A stretch of 64,000 nt of DNA, from positions 183,953 to 247,952 of the forward strand of contig NW_005201381.1 in the NCBI RefSeq assembly GCF_000372725.1, given 5' to 3'. The notes beneath the pieces were generated by a model that saw only the letters and a list, made by a program, of their open reading frames with translations, was not told the origin of the DNA and searched no databases. Origin of the DNA: Emiliania huxleyi CCMP1516 (taxonomy: Eukaryota; Haptophyta; Isochrysidales; Noelaerhabdaceae). The position numbers and the translations under genes are program-made. Positions 24,791 to 36,098 of the stretch are shown here, piece after piece. Position 1 is the stretch's first letter; each line of letters opens with the position of its first letter.

Positions 24791-26360
24791 GTTGCACTAG
24801 TAGAGCCGGAGCCGCATGAGTCTTGGTCAGGAGAAGTCGTCGGAGGAGTGGTCCCGTCCAGTGTCGCGCCTGATGCGCTCTGCTAAGGGGCCGGGGTCGT
24901 AGTCGTCGTGCTCGAGCGTCGGGAAGACAGCGACAGGTAATAAATAAATAAAACGCCACAGTCAAACACAAACGACAAAGCTCGACCACACCACAAAGAA
25001 CCCTGCACAAAGACCGCAGGGCGGGGACCTGTTCCTTTTTACCCATCTCCTAGTAGAGGTGTCCGTGCTATTTATTTATTTAAACACAAAGCTCAAACTC
25101 GCTCCCCAGAGCCCAAGCCTCCAAGTCAAACTCTAACATGGGTGTCATGGCATAGAATTTTCAGAGGTATTTACACAGTGAATGAGAGCGGCACAGTCAG
25201 AGCAGAGCTCGCGCGGCTCTAGCGTCTAGGCCCGCTAGCCGGAAGCCGCTAGCGCTCCCACGCGCTAGCGCCGCCGCTCGAGAGCAAAAGTCCACCACGG
25301 CGCTCGCAATAGCAACCGTGTCCGCGTCGTCCTCGTCCATGGACAGCTGCTCGCCAGCGGGGCCCTCTCCAGTGCACACTGCCTGCAGCAGGATGGACAT
25401 GTGCATGCACATGTGAACATGTGTGCATGCACATGCACATGCACATGCACATGCACATGTACATGTACATGTTGTTGTTGTTGTTGTTGTGCATGTGCAT
25501 CACTGGGAGACGTCAGCGGTGATGGCGCTTCATTAGAACGGATCACATTGCGCAGCTGCTGTCCCTTCCCCGTCTCTCTCGTCGGCGGACGGCAGAGCGC
25601 TGCGCCCTCTCGCTCTGTCGAGCACGCTCTCGTGCTTCGTTGTGACCCACCACCACCCGTGTGCGTGATCAATCAGTGTCTACGGAGGGAGTGTCTTTGG
25701 CTCGCGCCAGGGCGCTCGTTGCTCCTCCGTTTCTTTGCATCTTCCGTAACTTGCGAATTCAGAAGACTGACCCACACACACCCGGAAGGTGACGGACGCG
25801 TCGTACGGTGATCTCAGGCCCAGTCAGTGAGGCAGTGCATGACCACTTCCTGATCATGCTGGAACAAGTTCCTTCCTCTTGCGTAACTCGTTATGCTCGA
25901 TCGGTCACACCGCCATCACCGCCGACGTCTCCCTGGGAGATGATGGAGATGATGGAGGGGGGGGATGACACTGCTTCAGCAGCGTGTACCTCACGTTGTT
26001 TGTTAGACTGGACCCCCCCCCCCCAACCATTGAACACACCAGTGAGGGCGGGCGAGACGATCGAGGGTCCCGTAACATGCGGAATCGACCCTATCCCAGT
26101 GCAACAGTGCACAGACTGGGCCGGGAGTCGCCCAGCAGTTGCGGGAGGAGAAAACACACCAGTGAGGGAGGGCGAGACGATCGAGGGGTCCCGTACCATG
26201 CGGAATCGACCCTATCCAGTGCTCAAGTGCTCAAGTGGAGGAGAAAAAACTCAGCCGCTGCACCATGATGCAATCGGTAAGGCGGTCTGGCCAACATCCC
26301 TCGTCCGTCCCTCGTCGTCGTTGGCGTCATGCGACGCTGTCTCTCCCCGCTCGCGGACAA
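24791..26360. other. intergenic region with microsatellite and dispersed repeats
   Basis: Includes AATAAATAAA-like 3' tracts (24938-24953, 25068-25084), an ACATGC microsatellite (about 25395-25500), the motif ATCGGTCACACCGCCATCAC (25899-25918, recurring inverted at 34170), a C run near 26012, and two tandem copies of the repeat first seen at 7970 (26028-26110 and 26152-26235). A minus-strand frame at 25215-25415 with an acidic stretch (MDEDDADTV) could be a gene's last exon but nothing supports it further. Confidence 0.5.
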
Positions 26361-28364
26361 ATGGACCCGCGAGTGCCATCGTATGAGTCGGCGGCGCCGC
26401 TCTTTGCCGACCCTACCCGTGACTTGCTCGGATCACTTTGCGCCTTCCTCACCGTGACAGTGGCGAGCATCGGTGCGTCTACTCCCTGGATTGCGCGCTG
26501 AAGCCTATCCCTCTGCACCTCAAGTTCATCACCAACTCCCACTTTCCTTCTTTGTGCTTTTCTACCCTCGGAGCCGCACGAGTCACTGCCTTCAACCTAC
26601 AACCCCTGCCCTCCTGCAGGCGGGATCGGCGGTGGCGGCTTGCTGGTGCCGTTCAACGAAAGCAGCAATTTGGGAGGGTAGTCAGGGTCCCACGCAGCAC
26701 GCAGTATGTTATGACACCCCCACCGATCTCTGGAAAGCCTGTACCACATAGTAACCCCCCAGCTCGCTTTAGGTGCCACTCTACATGATGGTGCTGCAGC
26801 TGGGGCGGTTCGCCATCCCGCTGTCCAAGGCGACCATCTGCGGGGCTGCGCTGGCCAATTTTGCCATCCAGAGCCGCAGGCGCCACCCGCTCGCCGACCG
26901 ACCTGTGATCGCGTACAATGTCGCGGTGGTGTTTGAGCCGATGACGCTCGCAGGTCTGCGGGGTGGAAACACCGCGCCTCACTATCAACTACCTACCGCT
27001 CGCTTCCGCCGACATCTTCATCCGCCGGAGGGGACAAGAGTTAACCGCCCTCAAACACGTCGCTCCCACGATCTCAGGGACGGTGGCTGGGGTGCTACTG
27101 AACACAATCCTCCCAGAGTGGTTGGTGACGTCGCTGCTCGTGCTACTGCTCTTCTACACGTGCGAGATGTAGCCGAGATAGGGGTTAGGGCTGAGACGCA
27201 CACATCCCGGGCGGGACAGGGAGGGTTGCTCTCTCCTTTGCAGCTTCCCTCCTGTCGATAGTTGTCGCAAGACGCTGCGCAAGGGGTTAGCGTTGTGGGC
27301 CAAGGAAGATGCGGCGGCGAGCAACGCCGCGCACGGCGGCTGCGACAACTTGCCCAAGCTGCAGCGGAGCCTAAGCGAGGCGATTATTGTGGGTGTGGCG
27401 AGGGCCCGAGACATGGGGCACCCGACAGCGCTCCCGAGGAGGCGTGAGCTGCACCTGCGGTAGCGCCGGTCACACACCCACTCTGAATAGGTACGATAAT
27501 GGGCTCGAGGAGGCGAGCTGCTCAGCCGGAGGGAGTGTGGGCGGGTCTGAGGCCGGAGGGAGTGGGAAGGGCCGTGGCGGCCTTGACACGGATGGTTGGC
27601 AGGGCGCTGCCGTCGCGGCGCGGCGCCTGTCCGACAGCGAGAGGATGGCACCTTGCGGCCTGCTAGCGGTGCTCGTCCTCTCTTGGGGGTACGTGCTCGG
27701 CATGGCATTGCTGAGGGGCGGCCACGGCGCAGCACCGCTCTTTTTCGCGGTGCCCTGCGGCGGCTGGCTCTATTGGATGCTCATCGCGCTGAGCATCCTC
27801 GGCATGGTCTCCGTCACGTGTATGGTCGGCTGCCATTTGTCGAGCCTGCAGCGGCGCAAGGCAGAGGCGGGCCTCAAAGCCCTGGAGGGCGATATCGCTT
27901 GGGAGCGGGGGGCGCTCATGCGGCTGCCCGCCTTCTGCATGATTGCTGGCGTCGCAGCCGGTCTGCTGGGCATCGGCGGCGGGATGATGACGGGTCCGCT
28001 CATGCTCGAGCTCGGCATCAACCCGGTCGTCTCCTCGGCAACCTCCGCCTTCATGGTCCTCTTCACCTCCTCGGCGACGACGGCGCAATTCCTCCTCGCG
28101 GGCATGCTACGTCTCGACCTCGGCCTCTGGTACGGCGCGGTTGGCGCCCTCGGGACGCTGGTAGGACAGGGTATCGCCAGCTACTTCATACGCAATTATG
28201 CGCGCGAGTCTATCATCGTCTTGGCGCTTGGTGGCGTCATCGGCGTCAGCAGCGTGGCGATGGGGCTGGCGGGCTTGAATCATGTTGTCGCCGACTACCA
28301 CGCGGCCAAGTGGGACGCCTTTGAGCTAGGATCGCTGTGCGACGCAGGGCGCGATGCCGAGTGA
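26361..28364 (+). CDS. TauE/SafE-family membrane transporter
   Basis: Putative sulfite or organosulfur anion exporter. Two halves each carry the family's Gly-rich loop: GGIGGGGLLVP in exon 2 (26620-26645) followed by LGRFAIPLSKATICGAALANF in exon 3 (26773-26953), and GLLGIGGGMMTGPLMLELGINP in the last exon followed by SSATSAFMVLF. Exons fit at 26361-26472, 26620-26645, 26773-26953, 27078-27159, 27262 to about 27380-27400, and 27491-28364; the donor of exon 5 is unresolved. About ten hydrophobic segments are visible, with a cytosolic Gly/Ser loop (SCSAGGSVGGSEAGGSGKG) in the middle. Intron 2 starts GTGCCGTTCAAC, resembling the next exon's GTGCCACTCTAC. Substrate and membrane are not shown by the sequence. 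Confidence 0.87.
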
Positions 28365-29569
28365 TGGCACCGAGCACATGGCTAGCCCTACTCTTAGTCT
28401 TACGGCTACGTCAGTAGGATCTAGGTAGCAAGGAACATCTCTAGAGTCTTGTTTCTTTCGGAATATCATATCGAGGACGAGGCGCCGCGCCCGCGGTACA
28501 CAAATCTCTGTGTGTAGGGCCGAGCGTTTTTGATATCTCGGTGAGTGGGCGCCCGCCCGCCGCCTCTGAGGGGGTCGGACCCCCTAGACTGAAAACAAAA
28601 ACCAAGTGTAGAAACCGTCAAAAACAGCCTGCGAGAGCGGCGCTGCGCGCCGCCTAGAGGACGACGACAGCGAGGATGTCATGTTGCGCGACGGCGTCAT
28701 CCATTTCGTCAAGCCACCTTCATCGTGACCGTCGCCACCCTCGCCGCCGTCTCGCCTACGTCGCCGCCGTCGCCATCATGGGCCTCGCTGCCGAGACGGT
28801 GCTGTTGCATCTGACTCAACTCTCCCAGCCCACCCCCCTGGCTCCTATGCCGACGTGCGTCCCGCGTGCTTCCCCGTCCGCCGATGTCTCTGCCGCCGCC
28901 CGGCGGAGCTCTGCAGCGCGGGCCCTCCTCGCCGCCTTCGCGCTGCCGCTGCATCGCTGTCGGCTCGTCATTTCTGTCTACGGTCATTTGGGGCTGCCAT
29001 CGCTGTTCTCTCTCTCCTGGGGTCAGCTCCAAGCTGCCGTGTCGGGACGTCGCCCCCTCGGCTCCCCCCCCCCCCCCCTTAGCCCTTTCCGCTGAACTGC
29101 ATGCTGCGATTCTCGCCTTGTCCCAGGAGCCAGGTGCGTGTGTCTAATCGTAGTGGGGGCCCTGCCCCCCCTCTGTTTTCTGTTTTTCAAAACGCCCGCC
29201 CGCCCGCCACCCCGAGGCGGCTCGGCCCCCCACTCACCGAGAGATAAAAAAAAACGCTGGGCCTAGCGCATGAAACGAGAAACGATGATATCCCGTTTTC
29301 TTCCCCACACACATATGTCATATCGACAAGTACCGACGGTGCCCCCCCCCCCCCCCCTCGGCGCGCGCGACGTACAGTGTAGCAGCACCACATGGTCCTT
29401 GGAACGTACAAACAACCTCTCTCCTCACCACCGACGGTGGCCCCCTGCGGCGCTTGTGTGCATGCACATGCACATGCACATGCACATGCACATGCACATG
29501 CACATGCACATGCACATGCACATGCACATGCCAGCGCCGCCCCTTGCCCCGCGGGCTGCACGCTCCCCT
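28365..29569. other. intergenic region, possible TIR element 28517-29263
   Basis: GGGCCGAGCGTTTTTGATAT at 28517 and, inverted, GGCCCAGCGTTTTTTTTTAT ending at 29263 share about 28 of 34 bases and both run on into GGTGAGTGGG; TA lies just outside each. This could be a 0.75-kb element. A CATGCA microsatellite occupies 29457-29530. The frame 28676-29095 is Ala/Ser-rich and not convincing as a gene. Confidence 0.4.
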
Positions 29570-31381
29570 TCACGCCACCATGATGATGCGGAACGAGGCG
29601 AGCGAGCTGGTCCCCGACTTCGCGCCGTGGGCGAGGAGCACTGTGTCTCCCGACTGGACGAGCCCCACAGAGCGCGCCAGCTTGAGGCCATAGGCAAAGC
29701 GGCAGTCCTCGTCGCTCTCCTCGCGCGGGTGCGGGTAGTGGAAGGGGATGCAGCCACGATGCAGGTTGAGGGATGCAGCGAGGTGCACGTCGCTCGCGAG
29801 CACCATGATCGGGCAGCGCGGCCGGCTCTGCGAGATGAGGCGCGGCGAGTTGCCAGAGCTCGTGAGCGTGAGAATGAGGCTCGCGCCGTTCAGGTCCGCC
29901 GCCTCGACAACCGCGTCGGCGACCGCTTCCGAGGTCGCCAGCGGGTACTCGCGCAGAAGGTCGAGGTCCGCCGCCAGCTCCTTGTAGTAGATGGCCGCCT
30001 CCGCCTCCTTGCACACGAGGTCCATCATGGCGACCGCCTCGCGCGGGTACGCGCCCTTGGCCGTCTCGCCCGACAGCATCACGCAGTCGGCGCCGTCGAG
30101 CACCGCGTTGGCGACGTCGGACGCCTCGGCGCGCGTCGGGCGCGGGTTGCTCGTCATCGACTCAAGCATCTGTGTCGCGCAGATGCAGGGCTTGCCCGCG
30201 ACGTTGCACTTTGCGATCATCATCTTTTGCGCGAGGAACACCTTCTCCGACGGGATCTCGATGCCCAGGTCGCCGCGCGCCACCATGACGCCGTCGGTGG
30301 CGGCGAGAATCTCGTCAAAGTTGCGCATCCCCTCGTGGTTCTCTATCTTGGAGATGATTCGGATCCGCTTGCCGACCACCGGGTCGGCGGCGACGAGGCA
30401 CGCGCGCACCTCGTGCACGTCCGACGCCTTGCGGATGAAGGAGGCGAACACCATGTCCACGTCCTTGGAGACGGCGAAGGCGAGGTCGTCCCGGTCCTTG
30501 GCCGACAGCGCCGGCAGGTCCACATCCACCTCCGGCAGGTTGCACCCCTTCTTGGAGCCGAGCAGCCCCGAGTTGACCACCTCGCACTCGAGCGTGCCCG
30601 CCGCCGCGTCGATCGCCGCCACCTTGAGCGCGATGAGCCCGTCGTCGACGAAGATCACGCCGCCGACCGACATCACCTTGGGCAGGTTCGCGTAGTCCAT
30701 GTAGATCTGGCTCGCCGAGCACACGTCCTTCTGGCTCGCGTCCGTCGTGACGAGGAGCCGCGCCCCCTTCTCGAGCATCACGCCGTCGCCGCCCGCCGTC
30801 ATCCCCGTCCGGATCTCGGGACCCTTGGTGTCGAGCGCGATGGCGAGCAGCCGACCGTCGAGCGGCTCCGCCGCGACCGATGCGCGCGCATTGTCGATCA
30901 CCTCGCCGTGGTACTCGTACGAGCCGTGCGAAAAGTTCATCCGCACCTGGCGAGGGCGGCGGCGACGCGGACGCGGCGTCAGCGCAGGCGGTGGCGGCGG
31001 CGGCGGCGGCCGCGGCGGCGGGCGGCCGCGGCGGCAGCGCACGATGTTCATGCCGGCGCGGCGCAACATCGTGAGCTGCTCGACGGCCTTGGTCTTCGGG
31101 CCGATGGTGCAGATGATGCCCGTCGCGCGCAGCCGCGACGGTTGCGAGTAGATGTCGAGCTTCCTGTTGTGATCCAGCTTGCAGACGGCCCGCTGCGCCT
31201 CGCCCTGCTGCTCCGTGTCGTTCATCGCATTCGACCCGTTGGCTGAGAGCTTTGCGAACCATTGAAGCAGGAACGCTTGAGGGTCAGCGGCCCGCGCGAG
31301 AATCGCGGCATTCACGGCCTGTTCAAGCGGCTTCGTGAAGTCGTGCTTGTTGAGATACTCCGCCACGTCTTGTTTGCTCAT
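29570..31381 (-). CDS. PK: pyruvate kinase with N-terminal RIIa/DPY30-like domain
   Basis: Catalyses phosphoenolpyruvate plus ADP to pyruvate plus ATP. Two exons (31381-31043, 30946-29570), 571 aa. Residues 1-50, VAEYLNKHDFTKPLEQAVNAA then RAADPQAFLLQWFAKL, match the RIIa/DPY-30 dimerisation-docking pattern. The kinase has TGIICTIGPKTK, RMNFSHGSYEYH, ALDTKGPEIRTG, FVDDGLIALKV, RIISKIENHEG (catalytic Lys), VMVARGDLGIEIP, ATQMLESMTSNPRPTRAE and MLSGETAKGAYP, all intact. The only intron (96 bp) is a multiple of three and lacks stops, so its retention would insert 32 Arg/Pro-rich residues. An in-frame ATG lies further upstream, so the N-terminus could be about 13 residues longer. Confidence 0.95.
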   Translation of the reverse strand: MSKQDVAEYLNKHDFTKPLEQAVNAAILARAADPQAFLLQWFAKLSANGSNAMNDTEQQGEAQRAVCKLDHNRKLDIYSQPSRLRATGIICTIGPKTKAVEQLTMLRRAGMNIVRCRRGRPPPRPPPPPPPPALTPRPRRRRPRQVRMNFSHGSYEYHGEVIDNARASVAAEPLDGRLLAIALDTKGPEIRTGMTAGGDGVMLEKGARLLVTTDASQKDVCSASQIYMDYANLPKVMSVGGVIFVDDGLIALKVAAIDAAAGTLECEVVNSGLLGSKKGCNLPEVDVDLPALSAKDRDDLAFAVSKDVDMVFASFIRKASDVHEVRACLVAADPVVGKRIRIISKIENHEGMRNFDEILAATDGVMVARGDLGIEIPSEKVFLAQKMMIAKCNVAGKPCICATQMLESMTSNPRPTRAEASDVANAVLDGADCVMLSGETAKGAYPREAVAMMDLVCKEAEAAIYYKELAADLDLLREYPLATSEAVADAVVEAADLNGASLILTLTSSGNSPRLISQSRPRCPIMVLASDVHLAASLNLHRGCIPFHYPHPREESDEDCRFAYGLKLARSVGLVQSGDTVLLAHGAKSGTSSLASFRIIMVA

Positions 31382-31682
31382 GGATGCCGTCGGTTCGGCT
31401 GTGTGTGCTGCTCTCATCATCAACACGGGCCGAAAAAAAAGGAAGTGCAGCCTCGAACGACTCAAAACGCTCGAGATGGTGCCCGATGGGCGACAACTTT
31501 AAGCGTCGACGCACGAGAGAGAAGACTCCGACTTGCCTCTCACACACCAACGAAAAATCCGCTGCCAGCAGGGGCCCAGGGTCCTCCGGAGTACTATACT
31601 CGAGTAGGAGGAGCAGCGAGCAGGATCGAGACCACTATACTAGGAGGAGCAGGATCGAGACCACCAGCACTCGCATGTCGCA

Positions 31683-33611
31683 TCAACTGTACAACGCACT
31701 TATGTCACCGCATGCCAGCTTGACAAACCGCTGGGCTGAATGGCACTGGCCTAACGCGTCCCACCGGCTCTGCGTGGTTGCGACATCGGCGGCCTCGTCC
31801 CGCCCGTTGACGCAAGTACTGGCGGCCTTCCGGCATAGCCTCCTTGCCTCGGGACACTGCTGCACCAATCGAGCGAGCTCAGGGTTGAGAGGCTCGTCCT
31901 GGCCGAGTATGGCCTGCCAGGGTCGGCGCACGCCAAATGGCGTCGGCCAGTCCGACGACTCGCTCGCCGCTGCCATGTCCCACTGGCCCCCGACCGCAAA
32001 GAGTTGCGCAGCGTGTGGCGGCGGCAAGCGAAACTCGGTGGTGTTATGAGCAGCGTAGTGCAAGAGGGTGCCATCGTGCCCCCGGCGCACCACGTCCCGG
32101 TCCAGTGGAGCCGCCGGGTCGCGTTTCGCACGCTCGAGCATCTGTGATACCTGTGCTGTGTTTAGCAGTGCGAGCCCAGTGTCGCAGCAGCAGCTGTCCG
32201 CGCTTTTTGCAACGCGGCAAGCGTCGCTGCGTGGGTCAAACGGCGCGCCGAGTAACGTGTACTGCTGCTCAATGAACCAAGAGAGCCGCCGCGACGAGCC
32301 GGTGCAAAAGGCGACGTCGCGGTCGAAGAAGAGCACATGCGGCGACGGAAGTTGCGCATAAAAGCTCGGGTCCAGCCGCATCGAGGTGAACGTCTCGCCC
32401 CCCCCCTCCGTGATCGGCAAGCTGCAGGTTTGCAGGCGGCTGTTCGCCACACCGTCTCGGATGCGGCGTCGATTGCGTGCGTCCTCATCTGCTCGCAGCT
32501 TGGCATCGGCGGTGTCGGTGCTTTGGCTTGTGGCTTCGTGGACCCACAGAGACTCGAGCAGCGCAGAGTCTGGAAAAGCGCTCGGAGGGTGGAGCCAGTA
32601 AATTGGCACGTCGAGAATCTGCAGCGCGTGCGCCAGCACGTCCCGCAAGCCCGCATCCCAGTGCGCATCGACGATGCAAGCCGCAATCGGCGCGGTGGGG
32701 AGCGGGCCACCGTCACTGACGCGGCAGCGAATCTCTGCAACAGCGGCAGCGCTCTCCTGCCGAGGGTCGATAGAGGGAGAGGAGAAAGGAGCGACTGCAG
32801 CATCGCCAAACGCGGTGCTGACGTGGTCAACGCTGGTGCTGGATCCCAGGAGGCGCGTCTCGTGCCCCGCGTTTGCGCGTGGCAACCGATCTGCTATTCC
32901 CTCGCCGGCGGTGCGGGGATACCGAATGCGCCGCCACCCGCACCGGCGCGATCCACATACCACTGCCCGTGACGGCACCTCGAACGCACCGCTGCAGCCC
33001 TGCTTGAGCCAGCAGTCCATGCCGTCTCGCCGCATGTGCAGGTCAAAGCCGTCGCAGATCCTCATTCCGCTGTCTCGAAGCTCGTCGCAGAGCTTGCTGC
33101 ACTCGGCACTGCCCGAGACGTTGAGCTTGCCGCTCAATGCGAGCAGATCGGCGCCGTCGCAAAGCGTGGTCATCCGGCCGAACTGGCCGCCAGCGTTGCG
33201 CTTCCATTTGGGATAGTGGCCCACCCAGAGGAGCGGCTCGCACATGCGGCCCTCGCTGCTGAGGTACTGCCGCGCAAACACGTTGGAGGCCCTTTCTGCG
33301 CCCGACTTGTTGTGCTGCAAGATGGTGAAGAGAGGGCGCGTGTGCGTGTAGGCGCGAGCGATGCCCGCCGCCACGAATACCATGTGGTCAGCCTGCGCGG
33401 CGGCGGGCGGCAGCACGACACGCCGCCCGACGGCCGGTGCTTTGCCGACCGCCTTTTCTCGCAGGGCTGGCGTCTTCAGGTAGACCCGCTGGATGGACAC
33501 ACAGACAAAGCCAGACGCGCCACGCGCTCTTCCCTGCCACCGCCGGGCTTCTTCAACAAGCACTACCGATTCCTGCTCGACGCACTCGAGGGCGATGCGG
33601 CTGTCGCCCAT
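31683..33611 (-). CDS. DUF5672-like putative glycosyltransferase
   Basis: A large minus-strand frame; I take the ATG at 33611 (MGDSRIALECVEQ), but the frame may instead start at MVFVAAGIARAY (33383) after an intron ending GCGCAG. The N-terminal half is Cys-rich (SKLCDELRDSGMRICDGFDLH). The C-terminal half has SPHVLFFDRDVAFCTGSSRR, a DxD-like nucleotide-sugar/metal motif, then YTLLGAPFDPR and CCCDTGLALLNTAQVS, the arrangement of DUF5672 transferases. A Golgi or ER location would be expected, but no clear signal peptide is seen at either start. No introns needed in the second half. Confidence 0.7.
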   Translation of the reverse strand: MGDSRIALECVEQESVVLVEEARRWQGRARGASGFVCVSIQRVYLKTPALREKAVGKAPAVGRRVVLPPAAAQADHMVFVAAGIARAYTHTRPLFTILQHNKSGAERASNVFARQYLSSEGRMCEPLLWVGHYPKWKRNAGGQFGRMTTLCDGADLLALSGKLNVSGSAECSKLCDELRDSGMRICDGFDLHMRRDGMDCWLKQGCSGAFEVPSRAVVCGSRRCGWRRIRYPRTAGEGIADRLPRANAGHETRLLGSSTSVDHVSTAFGDAAVAPFSSPSIDPRQESAAAVAEIRCRVSDGGPLPTAPIAACIVDAHWDAGLRDVLAHALQILDVPIYWLHPPSAFPDSALLESLWVHEATSQSTDTADAKLRADEDARNRRRIRDGVANSRLQTCSLPITEGGGETFTSMRLDPSFYAQLPSPHVLFFDRDVAFCTGSSRRLSWFIEQQYTLLGAPFDPRSDACRVAKSADSCCCDTGLALLNTAQVSQMLERAKRDPAAPLDRDVVRRGHDGTLLHYAAHNTTEFRLPPPHAAQLFAVGGQWDMAAASESSDWPTPFGVRRPWQAILGQDEPLNPELARLVQQCPEARRLCRKAASTCVNGRDEAADVATTQSRWDALGQCHSAQRFVKLACGDISALYS

Positions 33612-34196
33612 GTCGCGATGGTGGCGTCGGGCGCCGGCCTCTCGGGGGTGCGCACTGCGCTCGCGACGCTGGAGCGGGTCGAGGATGCCGCCAGCCCAGG
33701 TTGGAGCAACCGGGCACCGCGACACGTCAGCTGTTCTCTACGCTCGACTGTCTGGTGGCCCTGGCTCCTCCTACCCCCAAGCCACTGCGGCTCGATCCAC
33801 CCACGTGGGGCGCTCCCGCCGCACGCGTGCGGGAGCGCCCCGACCCGTCTGCCAGGTTGCGCTCGAAACGCGCAGCGAGGGAGACTGTCTCTCCCTCGGA
33901 CGGCTTGGCTGCACCTTGCCCCTTGGTGCTCTCGGCGGCAACGCCGTTATCGGTAAGTTGAGCGTGTAAGGATTGCGATAAAAAGCAAGCGAGGTGTCCC
34001 TTCCCACGGAACGTCGCCGCTTGACGTTTTATCTCCTTCGTTCGCATTTTGGGCGGCCATCGCCACACTCCCTAGCTCAACTGGCGACCCTGACGGGTCG
34101 CCAGCCGATCGTTATGAAGCAGTTGTCGTCCAACCCCCCCTCTCTCCATCGTCTCACTGGGAGACGTCAGTGATGGCGGTGTGACCGATCGAGCTA

Positions 34197-34302
<106 letters not shown>

Positions 34303-34944
34303 GTATGTAGCTCTTCTTACATTCCCGAAGGAGGACTACTGATTTTTGCGGACGGTCACTGTGAACGCGCGCTCCAGAGATGAGCGATACCCCTCACACG
34401 ACAGTCCTTACGACTTCTAGGATTGCAAGCCCCCCTCGCAATCGGTGCGATCACTGTTTGGATATGGCGCGCTCACAAGCGCTCGCGTTTGAGCGATTGG
34501 GAGCGCCCTCTGTGCGCTTAAATCCTTCCATCATGCGTATCATATGGGTACGATTGTGAGCGCCTCTGCTCGCAATTAGGGTTGTCAAACGTTAAGAGCT
34601 GAACAGTGTTGCTAGTGTTAACAGTGTAACAACAGAACAACAGTGGGGCTCCCCAACAACAGTAGCTAACGTTAGGCCGGCTGAACAACAACAAGGAAGG
34701 CCTGGCAGTGACCCACGACGATCTCTAGTGTCCAGTGCGGGTAGAACCCGAAAATACCCGGGAAAACCCAGGTATTTTCGGGTTTTACCCGGGTTTTTTG
34801 GCATTTTCTGCTTGCTGACCACTGAACAACAGTAACAACAGTAACAAACAGTAACAGCTTGGGCTGGGGAGAACACTTGAACAACGTTGAGGATTTCAGC
34901 CAACAATAGTGCAACTGTTAGGCCCAAAGTTAACGTTTGACAAC

Positions 34945-35309
34945 CTGTGTAGGCATAGCCTCGAGAGTGCCAGCAGCCAATCCGAGGCGACGCGCATTGC
35001 GCCAGAAGCGTGCACACGATGGAAGGACACCTTCCTACTGGCCGTACGATCAGGTCGTCACTGAATGCTTGATACTAAGGCCGCGAGCTATGCAGGTGAT
35101 CAATTGTGCAGCAGGGCACGGTCAGCAGCGCCGACAGGCTGTCGCAAGGCGTGATAGCATGGCCGCAAGTACGTCGAATTCCCATGAAAACAAGTAGAAA
35201 ATCGCGGACAAAATTCATTCTGGAAAAAAATCGGCGCCTGCGGCGGGCCATGGGACCCCATCCCCCCCCCCGCATGGATACCCGCTAGGGCCCCCGCATC
35301 CCCCCAGAG
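34945..35309 (+). mobile_element. partial copy of the CTCTGGGGGG transposon family
   Basis: Matches, in opposite orientation, 56493 to about 56865 of the complete element: shared landmarks are TGTGTAGGCATAGCCTCGAG at the left, GGCCGCAAGTACG in the middle and the terminus ending CCCCCCAGAG at 35309. The left terminus is missing, so no target duplication can be paired. Several substitutions and small indels separate the two copies. Confidence 0.8.
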
Positions 35310-35504
35310 TGTCAGTCGCGGTCACCTGATGACCCCCATGAAGTACAGCGATCGCCACCTCGCTGGCCTCTCCGCAAGGCCCCCCGACCGCGTCGAACTC
35401 ACCCGGCGCGGGCTCTCTCGGCTACGGGACCGGCCCCAGCTTCGGCTGAGGGCTAACAAGCTGCCGAGCCCAAATCACTGTGAGAGTCGGGATTTCTTGG
35501 TTAA

Positions 35505-35792
<288 letters not shown>

Positions 35793-36098
35793 GTCCTTTG
35801 AGAGCATTGCTCGCGCCGACGCCTCGCCCCAGGCAGGGGCTACCGACCTCGCGTGCCTGGCGAGTACAGACAGACCACGGGGGCCTTCTATTCACAGCAC
35901 AAGCTTTGCCTGGCGGCTTCAGCATGTTTTCCCAGACGGATCCCCCCTGTGAAAAAGTGAGGCGTGGTCTGTACTCGCCAGCTCTCGTCAGTGCGGAAAA
36001 GCAAAGAAAAAGAAAACGTGCTGCGCGCCAGCAAGCACCTCGCCGCTGACCTCGCTCGTCGTGGGTGGCCCTGCTCCTCCAGACTCGCTGCTACTCTG

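Noticed and set aside
28676-29095. Protein-coding gene of 139 aa
   Set aside because: Ser/Arg/Ala-rich composition on both strands, interrupted by a C run; falls inside a possible TIR element.
34080-34110. Histone-type 3' stem-loop
   Set aside because: The perfect 10-bp hairpin lacks the conserved loop and flanks of histone mRNA ends and no histone gene is near.
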